Assembly (NCBI GenBank): GCA_965204695.1
Contig: OZ242007.1
Coordinates: 3,472,001-3,536,000, forward strand
DNA length: 64,000 bases
Reading direction: 5' to 3'
Origin: JAHEKD01 sp965204695
GTDB lineage: Bacteria > Pseudomonadota > Gammaproteobacteria > Arenicellales > JAHEKD01
Shown here: positions 52,092 through 61,328 of the stretch, piece by piece
How positions within the stretch are numbered: position 1 is the stretch's first letter
How the letters are laid out: the number at the start of each line of letters is the position of its first letter
The notes under the pieces: model-generated
The model's input: only the letters and a program-made list of their open reading frames with translations
Told to the model about the DNA's origin: nothing
The model's database searches: none
Program-made: the position numbers and the translations under genes

Positions 52092-53378
52092 GTGACAACG
52101 AATGCCGAAATCTATCAACTACGGGACCAGCATGTTGCCCGAGCTATCGCCTATTCCACAACTTTTGTTGCTGAGCGGGCAGAGGGTGGTGAGGTTTGGG
52201 ACGTAGAAGGAAATCGATATATCGATTTCTGTGGCGGAATAGGTTGCCAGAACATCGGCCATGGACACCCAAAAGTGATTGCAGCAATGGAGGCGCAACT
52301 CAGGCAGTTTACCCATACATGCTTTCAAATATCGCCATACCAAACTTATGTGGATTTAGCTGCACGTTTAAATCGACTTTCCCCTGGGAACTTTGCTAAA
52401 AAGTCGCTGTTCTTTTCCGCAGGGGGAGAGGCCATTGAAAATGCAGTAAAAATCGCACGCTATCACACCAGGCGCCCCGCATTATTAACCTTTACTAATG
52501 GCTATCATGGCCGCTCTTACATGGGCATGGGGCTAAGCGCACGGATGAATCCCTTCAAAGTTGGGTTCCGCCCATTCCCGACAGAAATTTATCGCATGCC
52601 GTTCCCTGATGCTTTTCATCGAGTTTCTCTTGAGGATATGAAGCGTGCAATTGAGACGTTATTTCGCAGCGACGTGGAGCCTGATCAAGTTGCGGCGATA
52701 TTTTTTGAGCCTGTTCAAGGAGAGGGGGGCTATAACATTGCTGAACAGAAATTTATCCTCTACCTGCGAGAGCTATGTGATCAACATGGAATCGTTATGG
52801 TCGCTGACGAAATTCAGACGGGTTTCGGGCGTACTGGAAAAATGTTTGCCATGGAACATTTTGAGGTGGCAGCTGATTTGACTTGTATTGGCAAAAGTAT
52901 GGGAGGTGGTCTGCCACTTTCAGGTATTGTAGGAAATGCGGAAATCGTTGATAGTGTCCCCGCCGGTGGTTTGGGCGGTACGTTTGGCGGTAACCCTGTC
53001 GCCTGTGCGGCAGCTTTAGCGGTAATGGATGTAATTGAAGAAGATGAACTGCTTGAAAAAGGCTTAATACTTGGTCAACTAATCGATAGCAGATTCCAAG
53101 ACATGGCTGGTAATCCCGGTTGTAGTTGTATTGGTGATGTGCGGACTTTGGGGTGCATGAATGCAATCGAAATCGTCACCGATCGGGATACACGCGAACC
53201 TGCCGGTGATCTCACAGCTGAGATTGTTCGTATTGCACTTTCTAAAGGTCTAATTTTGGTCACTGCGGGACCTGCCCGGAATGTGATTCGGATTTTAGTG
53301 CCTTTGTCGACATCTAGTGAAATCGTTAGCCAGGGACTAGACATTCTCGAACAATCAATTTGCGAAGCAATGACCTAG
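52092..53378 (+). CDS. Class-III PLP aminotransferase (4-aminobutyrate aminotransferase-like)
   Basis: This 428-residue protein starts at GTG 52092 after GAAAGAG. Family landmarks are WDVEGNRYIDFCGGIGCQNIGHGHP, FFSAGGEAIENAVKIAR, VADEIQTGFGRTGKMFA and the PLP lysine in GKSMGGGLPLSG. It transfers an omega-amino group to a keto acid, giving a semialdehyde. Its close linkage to a carboxylate TRAP transporter and a zinc alcohol dehydrogenase suggests breakdown of an omega-amino acid, but GABA is only one option. Confidence 0.87.
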   Translation: MTTNAEIYQLRDQHVARAIAYSTTFVAERAEGGEVWDVEGNRYIDFCGGIGCQNIGHGHPKVIAAMEAQLRQFTHTCFQISPYQTYVDLAARLNRLSPGNFAKKSLFFSAGGEAIENAVKIARYHTRRPALLTFTNGYHGRSYMGMGLSARMNPFKVGFRPFPTEIYRMPFPDAFHRVSLEDMKRAIETLFRSDVEPDQVAAIFFEPVQGEGGYNIAEQKFILYLRELCDQHGIVMVADEIQTGFGRTGKMFAMEHFEVAADLTCIGKSMGGGLPLSGIVGNAEIVDSVPAGGLGGTFGGNPVACAAALAVMDVIEEDELLEKGLILGQLIDSRFQDMAGNPGCSCIGDVRTLGCMNAIEIVTDRDTREPAGDLTAEIVRIALSKGLILVTAGPARNVIRILVPLSTSSEIVSQGLDILEQSICEAMT

Positions 53379-53393
53379 AGGCGAGTGTACAAC

Positions 53394-54518
53394 ATGAGGA
53401 TTAAAGCAGCTGTTCTACGTGAAATCGGCAAACCGCGTCCGTACAGTGAATCCCGACCATTATCTATCGAAGAAGTTGAACTCGATCCACCCGGTCCAGG
53501 TGAAGTTTTAATTCAGATAAAAGCTGCAGGATTATGTCATTCTGATTTGGTGGCCATAAACGGTGAACGTGCCAAACCCGTTCCGATTGTAGTCGGTCAC
53601 GAAGCATCGGGCGTCGTCGTGGAACTTGGCCGTGATGTGGATAACCTGGAAATAGGTGATCATGTTGTTCCTTCTTTTGTGGCCAGTTGTGGCCAATGTG
53701 AAATGTGTATTCAAGGGCGTCCTGCATTATGCATACCCGCCACCAAGGCAAATGTTGATGGGACTTTATTTGGAGGTTCAATAAGATTGCATAAAAATGG
53801 GGAGCGGATTTTTCATCATTCCGGTGTTGCTGCATTTGCCCAATATGCCGTTGTTTCCCAAAATTCAGCCATAAAAATTGACAAGCGTATCCCTTTTGAT
53901 AAAGCCGCACTATTTGGTTGCGCAGTGGCCACCGGTGTTGGTTCTATTGTTAACACTGCTCAGATTCAGCCGGGTCAGTCAGTGGCCATTGTCGGTTTGG
54001 GCGGGGTAGGATTGAGTGCGCTACTTGCAGCCCTAATGTCAGCAGCCGGGTGTGTTGTGGCGGTCGATGTAAACGAGGAGAAGTTAAAATTCGCACGTCA
54101 TTTAGGGGCACACCTGGCAGTCAATGCAAAGTCGGAAAACTGTATCGACGAGATTCGTAAAGCAACAGAAGGTGGTACCCATATCGCAGTAGAAACAGCG
54201 GGTGTACCACAAGCTCTGGATATGGCCTATAAGATTACTCGTCGTGGCGGCAGCACCATTGCAGCAGGAATGCCAGGTCCGGATGCATCAATAACGTTGT
54301 CTCATCTAAATCTTGCCGCAGAAGAACGAACCTTAAAAGGTAGTTATATGGGTAGTTGCATACCCAGACGAGATATCCCCCGGTATTTGAGATTATTCCA
54401 TGACGGTAAGCTACCTATTGATCGTTTGACCAGCCATAAAATCAGTCTTGAAGAACTAAACGAAGGCTTCGATCGAATGACACAGGGCTTGGCCGTTAGA
54501 CAAGTGCTTGAATTATAA
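53394..54518 (+). CDS. Zinc-dependent alcohol dehydrogenase (class-III-like MDR family)
   Basis: From ATG 53394 it encodes 374 residues. Catalytic zinc ligands are in GLCHSDLVAING and GHEASGVV. The structural zinc cluster is CGQCEMCIQGRPALC. The Rossmann segment is VAIVGLGGVGLSALLAALMSAAG. The frame is open from GTG 53385, but GAGGCGAG is spaced properly only for 53394. It reduces or oxidises an aldehyde/alcohol with NAD(H). The gene follows the aminotransferase by 15 bp, so it may process the semialdehyde formed there. Confidence 0.88.
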   Translation: MRIKAAVLREIGKPRPYSESRPLSIEEVELDPPGPGEVLIQIKAAGLCHSDLVAINGERAKPVPIVVGHEASGVVVELGRDVDNLEIGDHVVPSFVASCGQCEMCIQGRPALCIPATKANVDGTLFGGSIRLHKNGERIFHHSGVAAFAQYAVVSQNSAIKIDKRIPFDKAALFGCAVATGVGSIVNTAQIQPGQSVAIVGLGGVGLSALLAALMSAAGCVVAVDVNEEKLKFARHLGAHLAVNAKSENCIDEIRKATEGGTHIAVETAGVPQALDMAYKITRRGGSTIAAGMPGPDASITLSHLNLAAEERTLKGSYMGSCIPRRDIPRYLRLFHDGKLPIDRLTSHKISLEELNEGFDRMTQGLAVRQVLEL

Positions 54519-54799
54519 AAATACCATAGCCTGGATATGTCATAAATCCGCATATCTGGTTTTAACTTCATCAAGCTGTTCAATCATGGTAGCCATGAAA
54601 TAAATACGTAGTTTGATGACATTGTGTGCTATTTGGATTCAAATAATAATCTGCCGTCACAGGTTGCTCGATTTTTCAGGCTAACGAGATGATTGGCGTG
54701 AATGTCAATAGATCCTGGTCGGATTTTCACTGATTTCCAACTATTTAGGAAATATCCAGCCTAGAACTCAATACGAATTATTTATTTAACAGCAAAAAT
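54519..54799. other. Non-coding region before the DeoR operon
   Basis: No gene, terminator or repeat of note is seen between the alcohol dehydrogenase stop and the operator repeats. Confidence 0.5.
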
Positions 54800-54838
54800 A
54801 GTTCGTTCGAATATATTTTTAGTTCTTTCGAATATATT
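54800..54838 (+). promoter_or_regulatory. Tandem operator-like direct repeats upstream of the DeoR gene
   Basis: AGTTCGTTCGAATATATT (54800-54817) and AGTTCTTTCGAATATATT (54821-54838) differ at one base and are 21 bp apart, two helical turns. DeoR/GlpR proteins bind tandem TTCG-rich repeats, so this is the likely autoregulatory operator. Confidence 0.7.
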
Positions 54839-54895
54839 ATGGCATAATCTATCATTACTTAGAAACATAGATGAATCACATCCAATTCCATTTAG

Positions 54896-55672
54896 ATGAC
54901 TCTATCAACGCGGCAAAAACATATTATGGATCGTCTTTATCAGTCGAATGGAGAACTTTCAACGATAGATATCACCTCAGAATTCAATGTTACGATCCAG
55001 ACTATTCGCAAGGATCTTAATGAGTTAAGCAAAAGAGGATTGGTTCGAAGAATACACGGAGGCATTAACCTTCCAAGCAGCAATCAGAACCTTTCGTTTG
55101 GTAACCGAACAATAATGAATTTGGAAGCCAAGCAAAAAATTGCCCGCAAAGTAGTAGAACTTCTTCCTGCAGATACGAGTATTTTTCTAGGCATAGGCAC
55201 AACACCTCAACAAGTTGCGCAAGCATTACTTGATCACCCCGGTCTCACAGTAGTCACTAATAATATCAATGCCGCATTAACACTGTGCCATAACACAAAT
55301 ATTCAAACCTACCTAGCTGGAGGAAAAGTACGCGCGAATGATCAGGACTTAATGGGGCATGAGACTGTCGATTATTTGAGCAAATACAATATTCAGTACG
55401 GTATCTTTGGTGTTGGCGGCATGAATAGCAAAGGGCAATTGCTGGATTTTTCATCTGAAGAATCGAGAATTTCTCAAACTATTATTCAACAAAGCGAAAC
55501 ACGAATACTAGTTGCAGACCACACAAAATTTAATCGATATGCACCTGTCATCACTGGCGAACTCAAAGATATTGATTTTCTGGTGACGGATGTAATCGGT
55601 AACTCCATAAGTCATTTATGTGAGGAATCTGATATTGAGGTATTTGAAACCGGTCCTGGCGTGGAGCATTAG
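54896..55672 (+). CDS. DeoR/GlpR-family transcriptional regulator
   Basis: The protein has 258 residues: N-terminal HTH (RQKHIMDRLYQSNGELSTIDITSEFNVTIQTIRKDLNELSKRGLVRRIHGG) followed by the DeoR sensor domain (IFLGIGTTPQQVAQALLDHPGLTVVTNN, LLDFSSEESRISQTII, VADHTKFNR), which binds a phosphorylated sugar or polyol. It probably represses this operon until a phosphorylated inducer appears. It is the first gene, two bases before the ABC ATPase gene. The 21-bp operator repeats lie 58 bp upstream. Confidence 0.92.
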   Translation: MTLSTRQKHIMDRLYQSNGELSTIDITSEFNVTIQTIRKDLNELSKRGLVRRIHGGINLPSSNQNLSFGNRTIMNLEAKQKIARKVVELLPADTSIFLGIGTTPQQVAQALLDHPGLTVVTNNINAALTLCHNTNIQTYLAGGKVRANDQDLMGHETVDYLSKYNIQYGIFGVGGMNSKGQLLDFSSEESRISQTIIQQSETRILVADHTKFNRYAPVITGELKDIDFLVTDVIGNSISHLCEESDIEVFETGPGVEH

Positions 55673-55674
55673 TT

Positions 55675-56640
55675 ATGTTAAAAGTCGAAAATATCAACAA
55701 AAGCTATGATGGTAAAGCCGCCGTTGCTGATTTGAACTTTGTGGTTGAGGATGGTGAGTTCCTTGCCTTATTGGGTCCGTCCGGTTGTGGCAAATCAACC
55801 TCATTGAAAATGATTGCCGGATTAGAAGCACCTGACAGTGGCTCCATAATTCTTGATGGCAGAGATATTACTCACCTGGATCCAGGTGAACGTAAATTAG
55901 CGATGGTTTTTCAGTCTTATGCATTGTTCCCGCACCTGAGCGTTGAAGAAAATATTTTATTTGGTCTGAAAGCTAGAAAAGTTAACAAACAGGAGCAAAA
56001 GAAACGTTTGGACTCAGTGGTTGAATTAGTCGCTTTGTCTGAGCAATTACACAAAAAACCCAGCCAGCTATCTGGCGGACAATGTCAACGAGTCGCACTA
56101 GCACGTGCGATAGTCGCCGAAGCAGATTTATGTCTGATGGATGAGCCTTTATCTAATCTTGATGCCAAACTGCGTAATGAAATGCGGGTTGAAATTCGCG
56201 CTCTACAACAACGTTTAGGTATGTCAGTGATTTATGTCACCCATGATCAGGTCGAAGCAATGAGTATGGCAGATAAGATCGTACTCATGAATGATGGAAA
56301 AGTAGAACAAGTCGGCTTACCCGAACAACTCTATAACCAACCAAAAACCAAGTTTGCTGCACAATTCATTGGTAGCCCGCCAATGAATTTAATTACGCAG
56401 GATGGGAATACGATAGGCATTCGTCCCGAGCATATAAATATCATTGATCAAGGTTTACCTGCACGGGTTGTCAGTTGTGATTATCATGGGGCAGATACCA
56501 TCGTCTTGATTGAACTAAACCAAGCTAAAAATCACAATAGCTTAGTAAAAATTCGTTATCCGGGCCATGCTGTTTTTGAGCCGGGACAAACGATTTCTAT
56601 TCAATGGGATTCAGAGCATGAGCACACGTTCAGTGATTAG
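55675..56640 (+). CDS. ABC importer ATPase (UgpC/MalK family)
   Basis: The protein has 321 residues: Walker A GPSGCGKSTS, Q-loop FQSYALFPHL, signature LSGGQCQRVALARA, Walker B CLMDEPLSNLD and H-loop YVTHDQVEAMSMAD, then a TOBE-type C-terminus (GIRPEHINI). The C-terminal regulatory part is shorter than the ~350-370 residues usual for UgpC/MalK. It energises uptake through the two permeases encoded downstream. Its place first in the transporter set, directly after the regulator, is less common than last. Confidence 0.92.
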   Translation: MLKVENINKSYDGKAAVADLNFVVEDGEFLALLGPSGCGKSTSLKMIAGLEAPDSGSIILDGRDITHLDPGERKLAMVFQSYALFPHLSVEENILFGLKARKVNKQEQKKRLDSVVELVALSEQLHKKPSQLSGGQCQRVALARAIVAEADLCLMDEPLSNLDAKLRNEMRVEIRALQQRLGMSVIYVTHDQVEAMSMADKIVLMNDGKVEQVGLPEQLYNQPKTKFAAQFIGSPPMNLITQDGNTIGIRPEHINIIDQGLPARVVSCDYHGADTIVLIELNQAKNHNSLVKIRYPGHAVFEPGQTISIQWDSEHEHTFSD

Positions 56641-56689
56641 CCATGAATTCAATTGATTCCACTAACTATCACAGAAGAGGACTAACGTA

Positions 56690-57976
56690 ATGAAATATAT
56701 ATCCAATTTCCTAACAACTTTGGTGTGCGCGGCCACACTGAGTTTTAGTAGCTTAATAAATGCTGCAACTGAATTGACTATGTATTATCCGGTCGCGGTA
56801 GGCGGTGCATTAACTGAAATTGTTGACGGCATTGTCGAAGACTTTGAAGCTGAAAACCCTGACATCGATGTCACTGCCATCTATGCGGGTAACTATAATG
56901 ATGCGCGTGTAAAAGCATTAGCCGCATTAAAAAGCGGCGAGCCAGCGCAATTGTCCGTTATGTTTTCTATAGACGTACATGAACTGCGTGATCTGGAAGC
57001 TATAACTGCTTTCGATGATGTCATCAGTACAGATGAAGAAAGAGCGTGGCTGGACAGCTTTTACCCAGCACTTATGGAAAATGGCAAAGTTGATGGCAAA
57101 ACATGGGGTGTTCCATTTCAGCGATCTACTATTGTCATGTACTACAACAAAGATGCTTTTCGTGAAGCAGGCCTAGATCCTGAGGCTCCCCCTACAACAT
57201 GGGAAGAGTTTGTCGAAACTGGCAAAGCGCTCACTAAAAAAGATAGCAATGGAAATGTTGAACAATGGGGTGCAATGATTCCGTCTACTGGCTATCCCTA
57301 TTGGATGTTTGGCGCACTGACTAAACAAAATTCCGAAGTGCTAATGAATCAGGCTGGCACGGAAACGTATTATGATAATCCTGGTGTTATTGAAGCACTT
57401 GAATACTGGCGTAGCCTTGGTGAAGAACACAGTATCATGCCAAACGATGTAATTGAATGGGGCACACTCCGTCAAAATTTCCTGGAAGGTAAAACTGCCA
57501 TCATGTGGCACTCAACAGGTAATCTAACTACTGTTAAAAATAATGCAGGCTTTGACTTTGGGGTGGCAATGTTACCTGGTAACAAGGAGCTTGGATCACC
57601 AACAGGTGGAGGGAATTTTTATCTTTTTAAAGATTCCTCTGATGAAGAAAAACAAGCTTCGCTAAAACTTGTTAAATTCATGACATCACCAGATCAGGCT
57701 GCCCATTGGTCAAAAGCGACAGGTTATATGGGTGTCAGTGCAAACGCGTATGAGACTGAAACTCTCAGCCAGTATATAGAAGAATTTCCACCTGCGGCTG
57801 TTGCGCGTGATCAACTTCAACATGCGACTGCTGAACTATCCACGCATGAAGCAGGACGTGTGCGTAAATTTCTAGATGATGCAATTCAATCTGTTCTGAC
57901 AGGGCAAGCAAGTGCAGAAGATGCGCTTAAAGATGCTCAAGCACAAGCGGAACGTGTTTTGCGTCGTTATCAATAA
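56690..57976 (+). CDS. ABC importer substrate-binding protein (UgpB-like)
   Basis: This 428-residue protein has a signal peptide (KYISNFLTTLVCAATLSFSSLINAA). It has the cluster-1 solute-binding fold with UgpB-type landmarks: LTMYYPVAVGGALTEIVDGIVEDFEAENPDI, VPFQRSTIVMYYNKDAFREAGLDPEAPPTTWEE and TGGGNFYLFKDSSDEEKQASLKLVKFMTSP. UgpB proteins bind glycerol-3-phosphate or its phosphodiesters. The two phosphatase genes downstream support a phosphorylated ligand. GAGGAC precedes ATG 56690. Confidence 0.88.
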   Translation: MKYISNFLTTLVCAATLSFSSLINAATELTMYYPVAVGGALTEIVDGIVEDFEAENPDIDVTAIYAGNYNDARVKALAALKSGEPAQLSVMFSIDVHELRDLEAITAFDDVISTDEERAWLDSFYPALMENGKVDGKTWGVPFQRSTIVMYYNKDAFREAGLDPEAPPTTWEEFVETGKALTKKDSNGNVEQWGAMIPSTGYPYWMFGALTKQNSEVLMNQAGTETYYDNPGVIEALEYWRSLGEEHSIMPNDVIEWGTLRQNFLEGKTAIMWHSTGNLTTVKNNAGFDFGVAMLPGNKELGSPTGGGNFYLFKDSSDEEKQASLKLVKFMTSPDQAAHWSKATGYMGVSANAYETETLSQYIEEFPPAAVARDQLQHATAELSTHEAGRVRKFLDDAIQSVLTGQASAEDALKDAQAQAERVLRRYQ

Positions 57977-58027
57977 TCTGAACAGAAGGGTCGATTAGCT
58001 TCGGCCCTTACCTTTTGTAAAGTCAAA

Positions 58028-58912
58028 ATGTCTTCAACAATGCATAAAAAGCTAAATCTAAAAGCCTGGCTACTGTTATTGCCTGCATTCTTTTTATTGA
58101 TTTCATTCACACATTGGCCAACGATTAGAACTTTCTGGAGAAGCGTAAACTGGGCCAAAACTGATGTTGCCGAGCCCAAATTCGTTGGGATGGAGAACTT
58201 TGCTTTACTCATTGATGATCCTGTGTTCTGGAAAGTATTGGAAAACAACTTTTGGTACGCCATCGGTACAGTCCCCACTTCAATCGCATTAGCCATAATG
58301 ATGGCTATCTGGGTGAACGGTAAAATACGATGCGCGGGATTGCTTCGTCTCGCCTACTTCACGCCAACAATCTTACCCATGATTACCGTGGCAAATATCT
58401 GGCTGTTTTTTTATAGCCCTGATATAGGTTTATTCGATCAAGTTTTAAAAGCAATAGGTATTGATGGTCCAAATTGGCTAGGCGATCCGGACATGGCGTT
58501 GTCAAGTTTAATCGTGATGACCGTCTGGAAAGAAGCCGGATTCTTTATGATTTTCTATCTGGCCGCATTACAAACATTAAGTCCTGAGCTTTACCAGGCT
58601 GCCAAGTTAGAAGGCGCCGGACCTTGGCGTACCTTTTGGAAGATCACTTTTCCATTATTGATGCCGACGACGTTGTTTGTGCTGATTAACGCTTTACTCA
58701 ATGCTTTCAAACTAGTTGATCACATTTTTATATTGACAAAAGGTGGGCCAAATAACGCTACAAACTTACTGCTGTATTACATTTACGAAACGGCTTTTAG
58801 TTTTCTCGACAGCTATTATGCGGCAACTCTCACAGTCATCATGCTTATTATTCTTGCCGTTATCGCATTTGTACAAATGGCATTAATTGATCGAAAAATT
58901 CATTATAAATAA
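58028..58912 (+). CDS. ABC importer permease (UgpA-like)
   Basis: This 294-residue protein has six membrane helices and the EAA coupling loop as YQAAKLEGAGPWRTFWKITFPLLMPTT. It pairs with the next permease to form the channel. The N-terminus KAWLLLLPAFFLLISFTHWPTIRTFWRS is standard for MalF/UgpA types. The gene lies 52 bp after the binding-protein gene. Confidence 0.9.
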   Translation: MSSTMHKKLNLKAWLLLLPAFFLLISFTHWPTIRTFWRSVNWAKTDVAEPKFVGMENFALLIDDPVFWKVLENNFWYAIGTVPTSIALAIMMAIWVNGKIRCAGLLRLAYFTPTILPMITVANIWLFFYSPDIGLFDQVLKAIGIDGPNWLGDPDMALSSLIVMTVWKEAGFFMIFYLAALQTLSPELYQAAKLEGAGPWRTFWKITFPLLMPTTLFVLINALLNAFKLVDHIFILTKGGPNNATNLLLYYIYETAFSFLDSYYAATLTVIMLIILAVIAFVQMALIDRKIHYK

Positions 58913-58920
58913 TTACGGTT

Positions 58921-59730
58921 ATGGGTAAACGATTTCAATTTTTATCCACTTTATCAGCCTATCTGTTGGGCATAGTTTGGATTATGCCGTTGCTCTATGC
59001 ATTCTGGGCAGCATTTCACCCGCCTGAATTTGCGACAAATTTCTCGCTCACTGCCCCGTTGACGCTGGAGAATTTTAAGTCTGCCTGGAGCCAAGCGCCT
59101 TTTTTCAGTTACATGCTGAATACAATCATTATTACCACCATTATACTCGTCTCACAGCTATTCATTTGTACGTTAGCAGGGTATGCGCTTGCTAGGGAAA
59201 AGTTTACCGGCAGAGGATTAGCATTGGGGTTGATCTTGATGCAATTAATGGTGATGCCTGAAATTTTAATCGTTGAGAACTACCAAACCCTAGCCAGTCT
59301 CAATCTTGTTGATACGCATATTGGTGTTGGTTTGCCCTACCTTGCCAGTGCTTTTGGCATATTTCTGTTGCGGCAGACATTTAAAACTGTTCCTCAGGAA
59401 CTTGAAGATGCCGCTCGCGTTGAAGGGTTATCCGGCCTTAAACTAATACTCAAGGTTTTCGTCCCACTGGCTTTTCCAACTTATCTTGCATACAGCCTGG
59501 TTTCAATCAGCTATCACTGGAATAACTTCTTGTGGCCATTAGTGGTTACCAACACTGAAGCAAGTCGTCCTCTAACCGTTGGCATGGCGATTTTTGGAGC
59601 ACCTGAATCTGGTGTTGATTGGTCGGTCATTTCAGCGGGCACCTTAATCGCGATTGGGCCTTTGCTGGCGCTGTTTCTGGTCTTCCAACGTCAGTTTATT
59701 CAATCGTTTATGCATGCAGGAATTAAGTAG
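58921..59730 (+). CDS. ABC importer permease (UgpE-like)
   Basis: This 269-residue protein has six membrane helices. The EAA loop is LEDAARVEGLSGLKLILKVFVPLAFPT. The final helix ends IQSFMHAGIK, close to the typical MalG/UgpE terminus. The gene follows the first permease by eight bases and ends immediately before the phosphodiesterase-like gene, so expression is coordinated. Confidence 0.9.
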   Translation: MGKRFQFLSTLSAYLLGIVWIMPLLYAFWAAFHPPEFATNFSLTAPLTLENFKSAWSQAPFFSYMLNTIIITTIILVSQLFICTLAGYALAREKFTGRGLALGLILMQLMVMPEILIVENYQTLASLNLVDTHIGVGLPYLASAFGIFLLRQTFKTVPQELEDAARVEGLSGLKLILKVFVPLAFPTYLAYSLVSISYHWNNFLWPLVVTNTEASRPLTVGMAIFGAPESGVDWSVISAGTLIAIGPLLALFLVFQRQFIQSFMHAGIK

Positions 59731-60564
59731 GTGCGCCAGTTATCCTGGAACATACAATCTGGAAAAGGTTGTGACGGTATTACGAATATCCACCGCATTA
59801 TCGAACATATAAAAGTATTGGGTGATTTTGATGTGATTTGTTTACAAGAAGTTGCTCGCAATATGGAAGAATATTGTTCACAAGGACAAATGGATCAACC
59901 AGAAATTTTATCCAATGCGTTTGAGGGTTATTCATTTTCATGGGGAACAGGATTCAGCTGGCCCTCTGCTGATAACAGCAAACACCAGGAATTTGGAAAT
60001 CTAACACTGACCAAAAATCCACCACTAGATCACAAGACTCACCAGCTTCCTATGCCAGCAGTCTCAGGAAAAAAACAAATGCCAAGAGTTGCTGTTGAAA
60101 CAGTTATGAGTACAAGTATTGGTCCGGTTAGCTTCATAAATACTCACCTCGCTTATCATGACGATGCAGAACGCCGGCAACAACTTGAACGAATCAATTC
60201 ACTTGAAGGCGAACGAAAGTCCCAACTCTCCCACCCAAAAAAAGATGACAGCGGTGCATATCAAATTGGGCCTGCACCTATGGCAAGGGTTTTATGTGGC
60301 GATTTCAACTTTGGCATTGAAGATCCAGAATACGCTTATCAAAGCAACAATGAATGGATCGACGCCTGGGCCGCCTCAAATGAAGGAGAATCACATTCAC
60401 CCACTTGTGGAATCTTCGATCAAGTGCAATGGTCGCAAGGCCCACATTGCCGGGATTACTTCTGGCTAAGCACCGAACTCTTACCGGTCAAAATTATTAT
60501 GCAAGTCGACACCGTGACAGCGCTATCTGATCACCAACCTATTATGCTTGAGATAGAGATTTGA
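59731..60564 (+). CDS. Endonuclease/exonuclease/phosphatase-family phosphodiesterase
   Basis: This 277-residue protein has the EEP fold: WNIQSGKG, CLQEV (metal-binding Glu), INTHLAYH, CGDFNFGIED and final SDHQPIMLEIE with the catalytic His. Members cleave phosphodiesters or phosphomonoesters in DNA, lipids or metabolites; a cytoplasmic glycerophosphodiester-like substrate is suggested by the importer. It starts at GTG 59731, directly after the permease stop (59728-59730), and has no signal peptide. It may replace the UgpQ phosphodiesterase that accompanies Ugp importers elsewhere. Confidence 0.85.
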   Translation: MRQLSWNIQSGKGCDGITNIHRIIEHIKVLGDFDVICLQEVARNMEEYCSQGQMDQPEILSNAFEGYSFSWGTGFSWPSADNSKHQEFGNLTLTKNPPLDHKTHQLPMPAVSGKKQMPRVAVETVMSTSIGPVSFINTHLAYHDDAERRQQLERINSLEGERKSQLSHPKKDDSGAYQIGPAPMARVLCGDFNFGIEDPEYAYQSNNEWIDAWAASNEGESHSPTCGIFDQVQWSQGPHCRDYFWLSTELLPVKIIMQVDTVTALSDHQPIMLEIEI

Positions 60565-61328
60565 AAACTTCTCCCTTACCCTCCTCTTTCACTGATCACC
60601 CAACTGTCATTTTTACTGACGTGGATGATACGCTAACCTGGGAAGGCAAGCTACCAAAGGAGACGTTTTCTGCCATGTTTAAACTTAAGCAACATGGCAT
60701 AACCCTGATTCCTGTTACTGGTGCCTGTGCGGGTTGGTGTGATTGCATGGTTCGAACCTGGCCTATCAGCTCCATAATTGGTGAAAATGGTGCCTTTTAT
60801 ATTGAGCGAAATACTGACGGCAGTTACTCATATTTGCATACACTTGATGATCGAGAGAGAGAACAAAATTGGCGGCAACTGCAGCGGCTAAAAAAAGACA
60901 CTCATGAGAATTTCAGTCAGGCTAAACAAACTGCTGATCAACCATTTCGTTTAAACGATATTGCTTTTGATATAGGTCAGGATCATAAAGTCAATCGTCA
61001 AGAGGCTCAGAAAATAGCGGATTTTTGTAAAACAAAAGGTGCTAATGCAAAAATCAGCTCAATCCATATTAACGTCTGGCTCGGTGAATACAGCAAATCA
61101 TTAACAGCAATTAAATGGCTACAGGAACATAACATTAGTAACAAGAATGCAATTTTTATTGGAGACTCGCCTAATGATGAAGACATGTTCTCATGTTTTA
61201 ACACCACAATAGGCGTTGCCAATATTAAGCCATTTCTTGATGAATTAAACACACTGCCAACCTATGTAACTTCAAAATCTGGCGGATATGGATTTGCTGA
61301 ATTTATTCAGTTGCTTCTAGACTACTAA
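60561..61328 (+). CDS. HAD-superfamily phosphatase (Cof/MPGP-like)
   Basis: The protein has 255 residues: motif I FTDVDDTLTWEG, motif II PVTGACAGW, motif IV GDSPNDEDMF, and a C2-type cap between ~95 and 185 like Cof and mannosyl-3-phosphoglycerate phosphatases. It hydrolyses a phosphomonoester of a small metabolite. The start TTG 60561 overlaps the previous stop by four bases (TTGA). Following an EEP phosphodiesterase, it is likely to release phosphate from the monoester product. Substrate unknown. Confidence 0.85.
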   Translation: MKTSPLPSSFTDHPTVIFTDVDDTLTWEGKLPKETFSAMFKLKQHGITLIPVTGACAGWCDCMVRTWPISSIIGENGAFYIERNTDGSYSYLHTLDDREREQNWRQLQRLKKDTHENFSQAKQTADQPFRLNDIAFDIGQDHKVNRQEAQKIADFCKTKGANAKISSIHINVWLGEYSKSLTAIKWLQEHNISNKNAIFIGDSPNDEDMFSCFNTTIGVANIKPFLDELNTLPTYVTSKSGGYGFAEFIQLLLDY

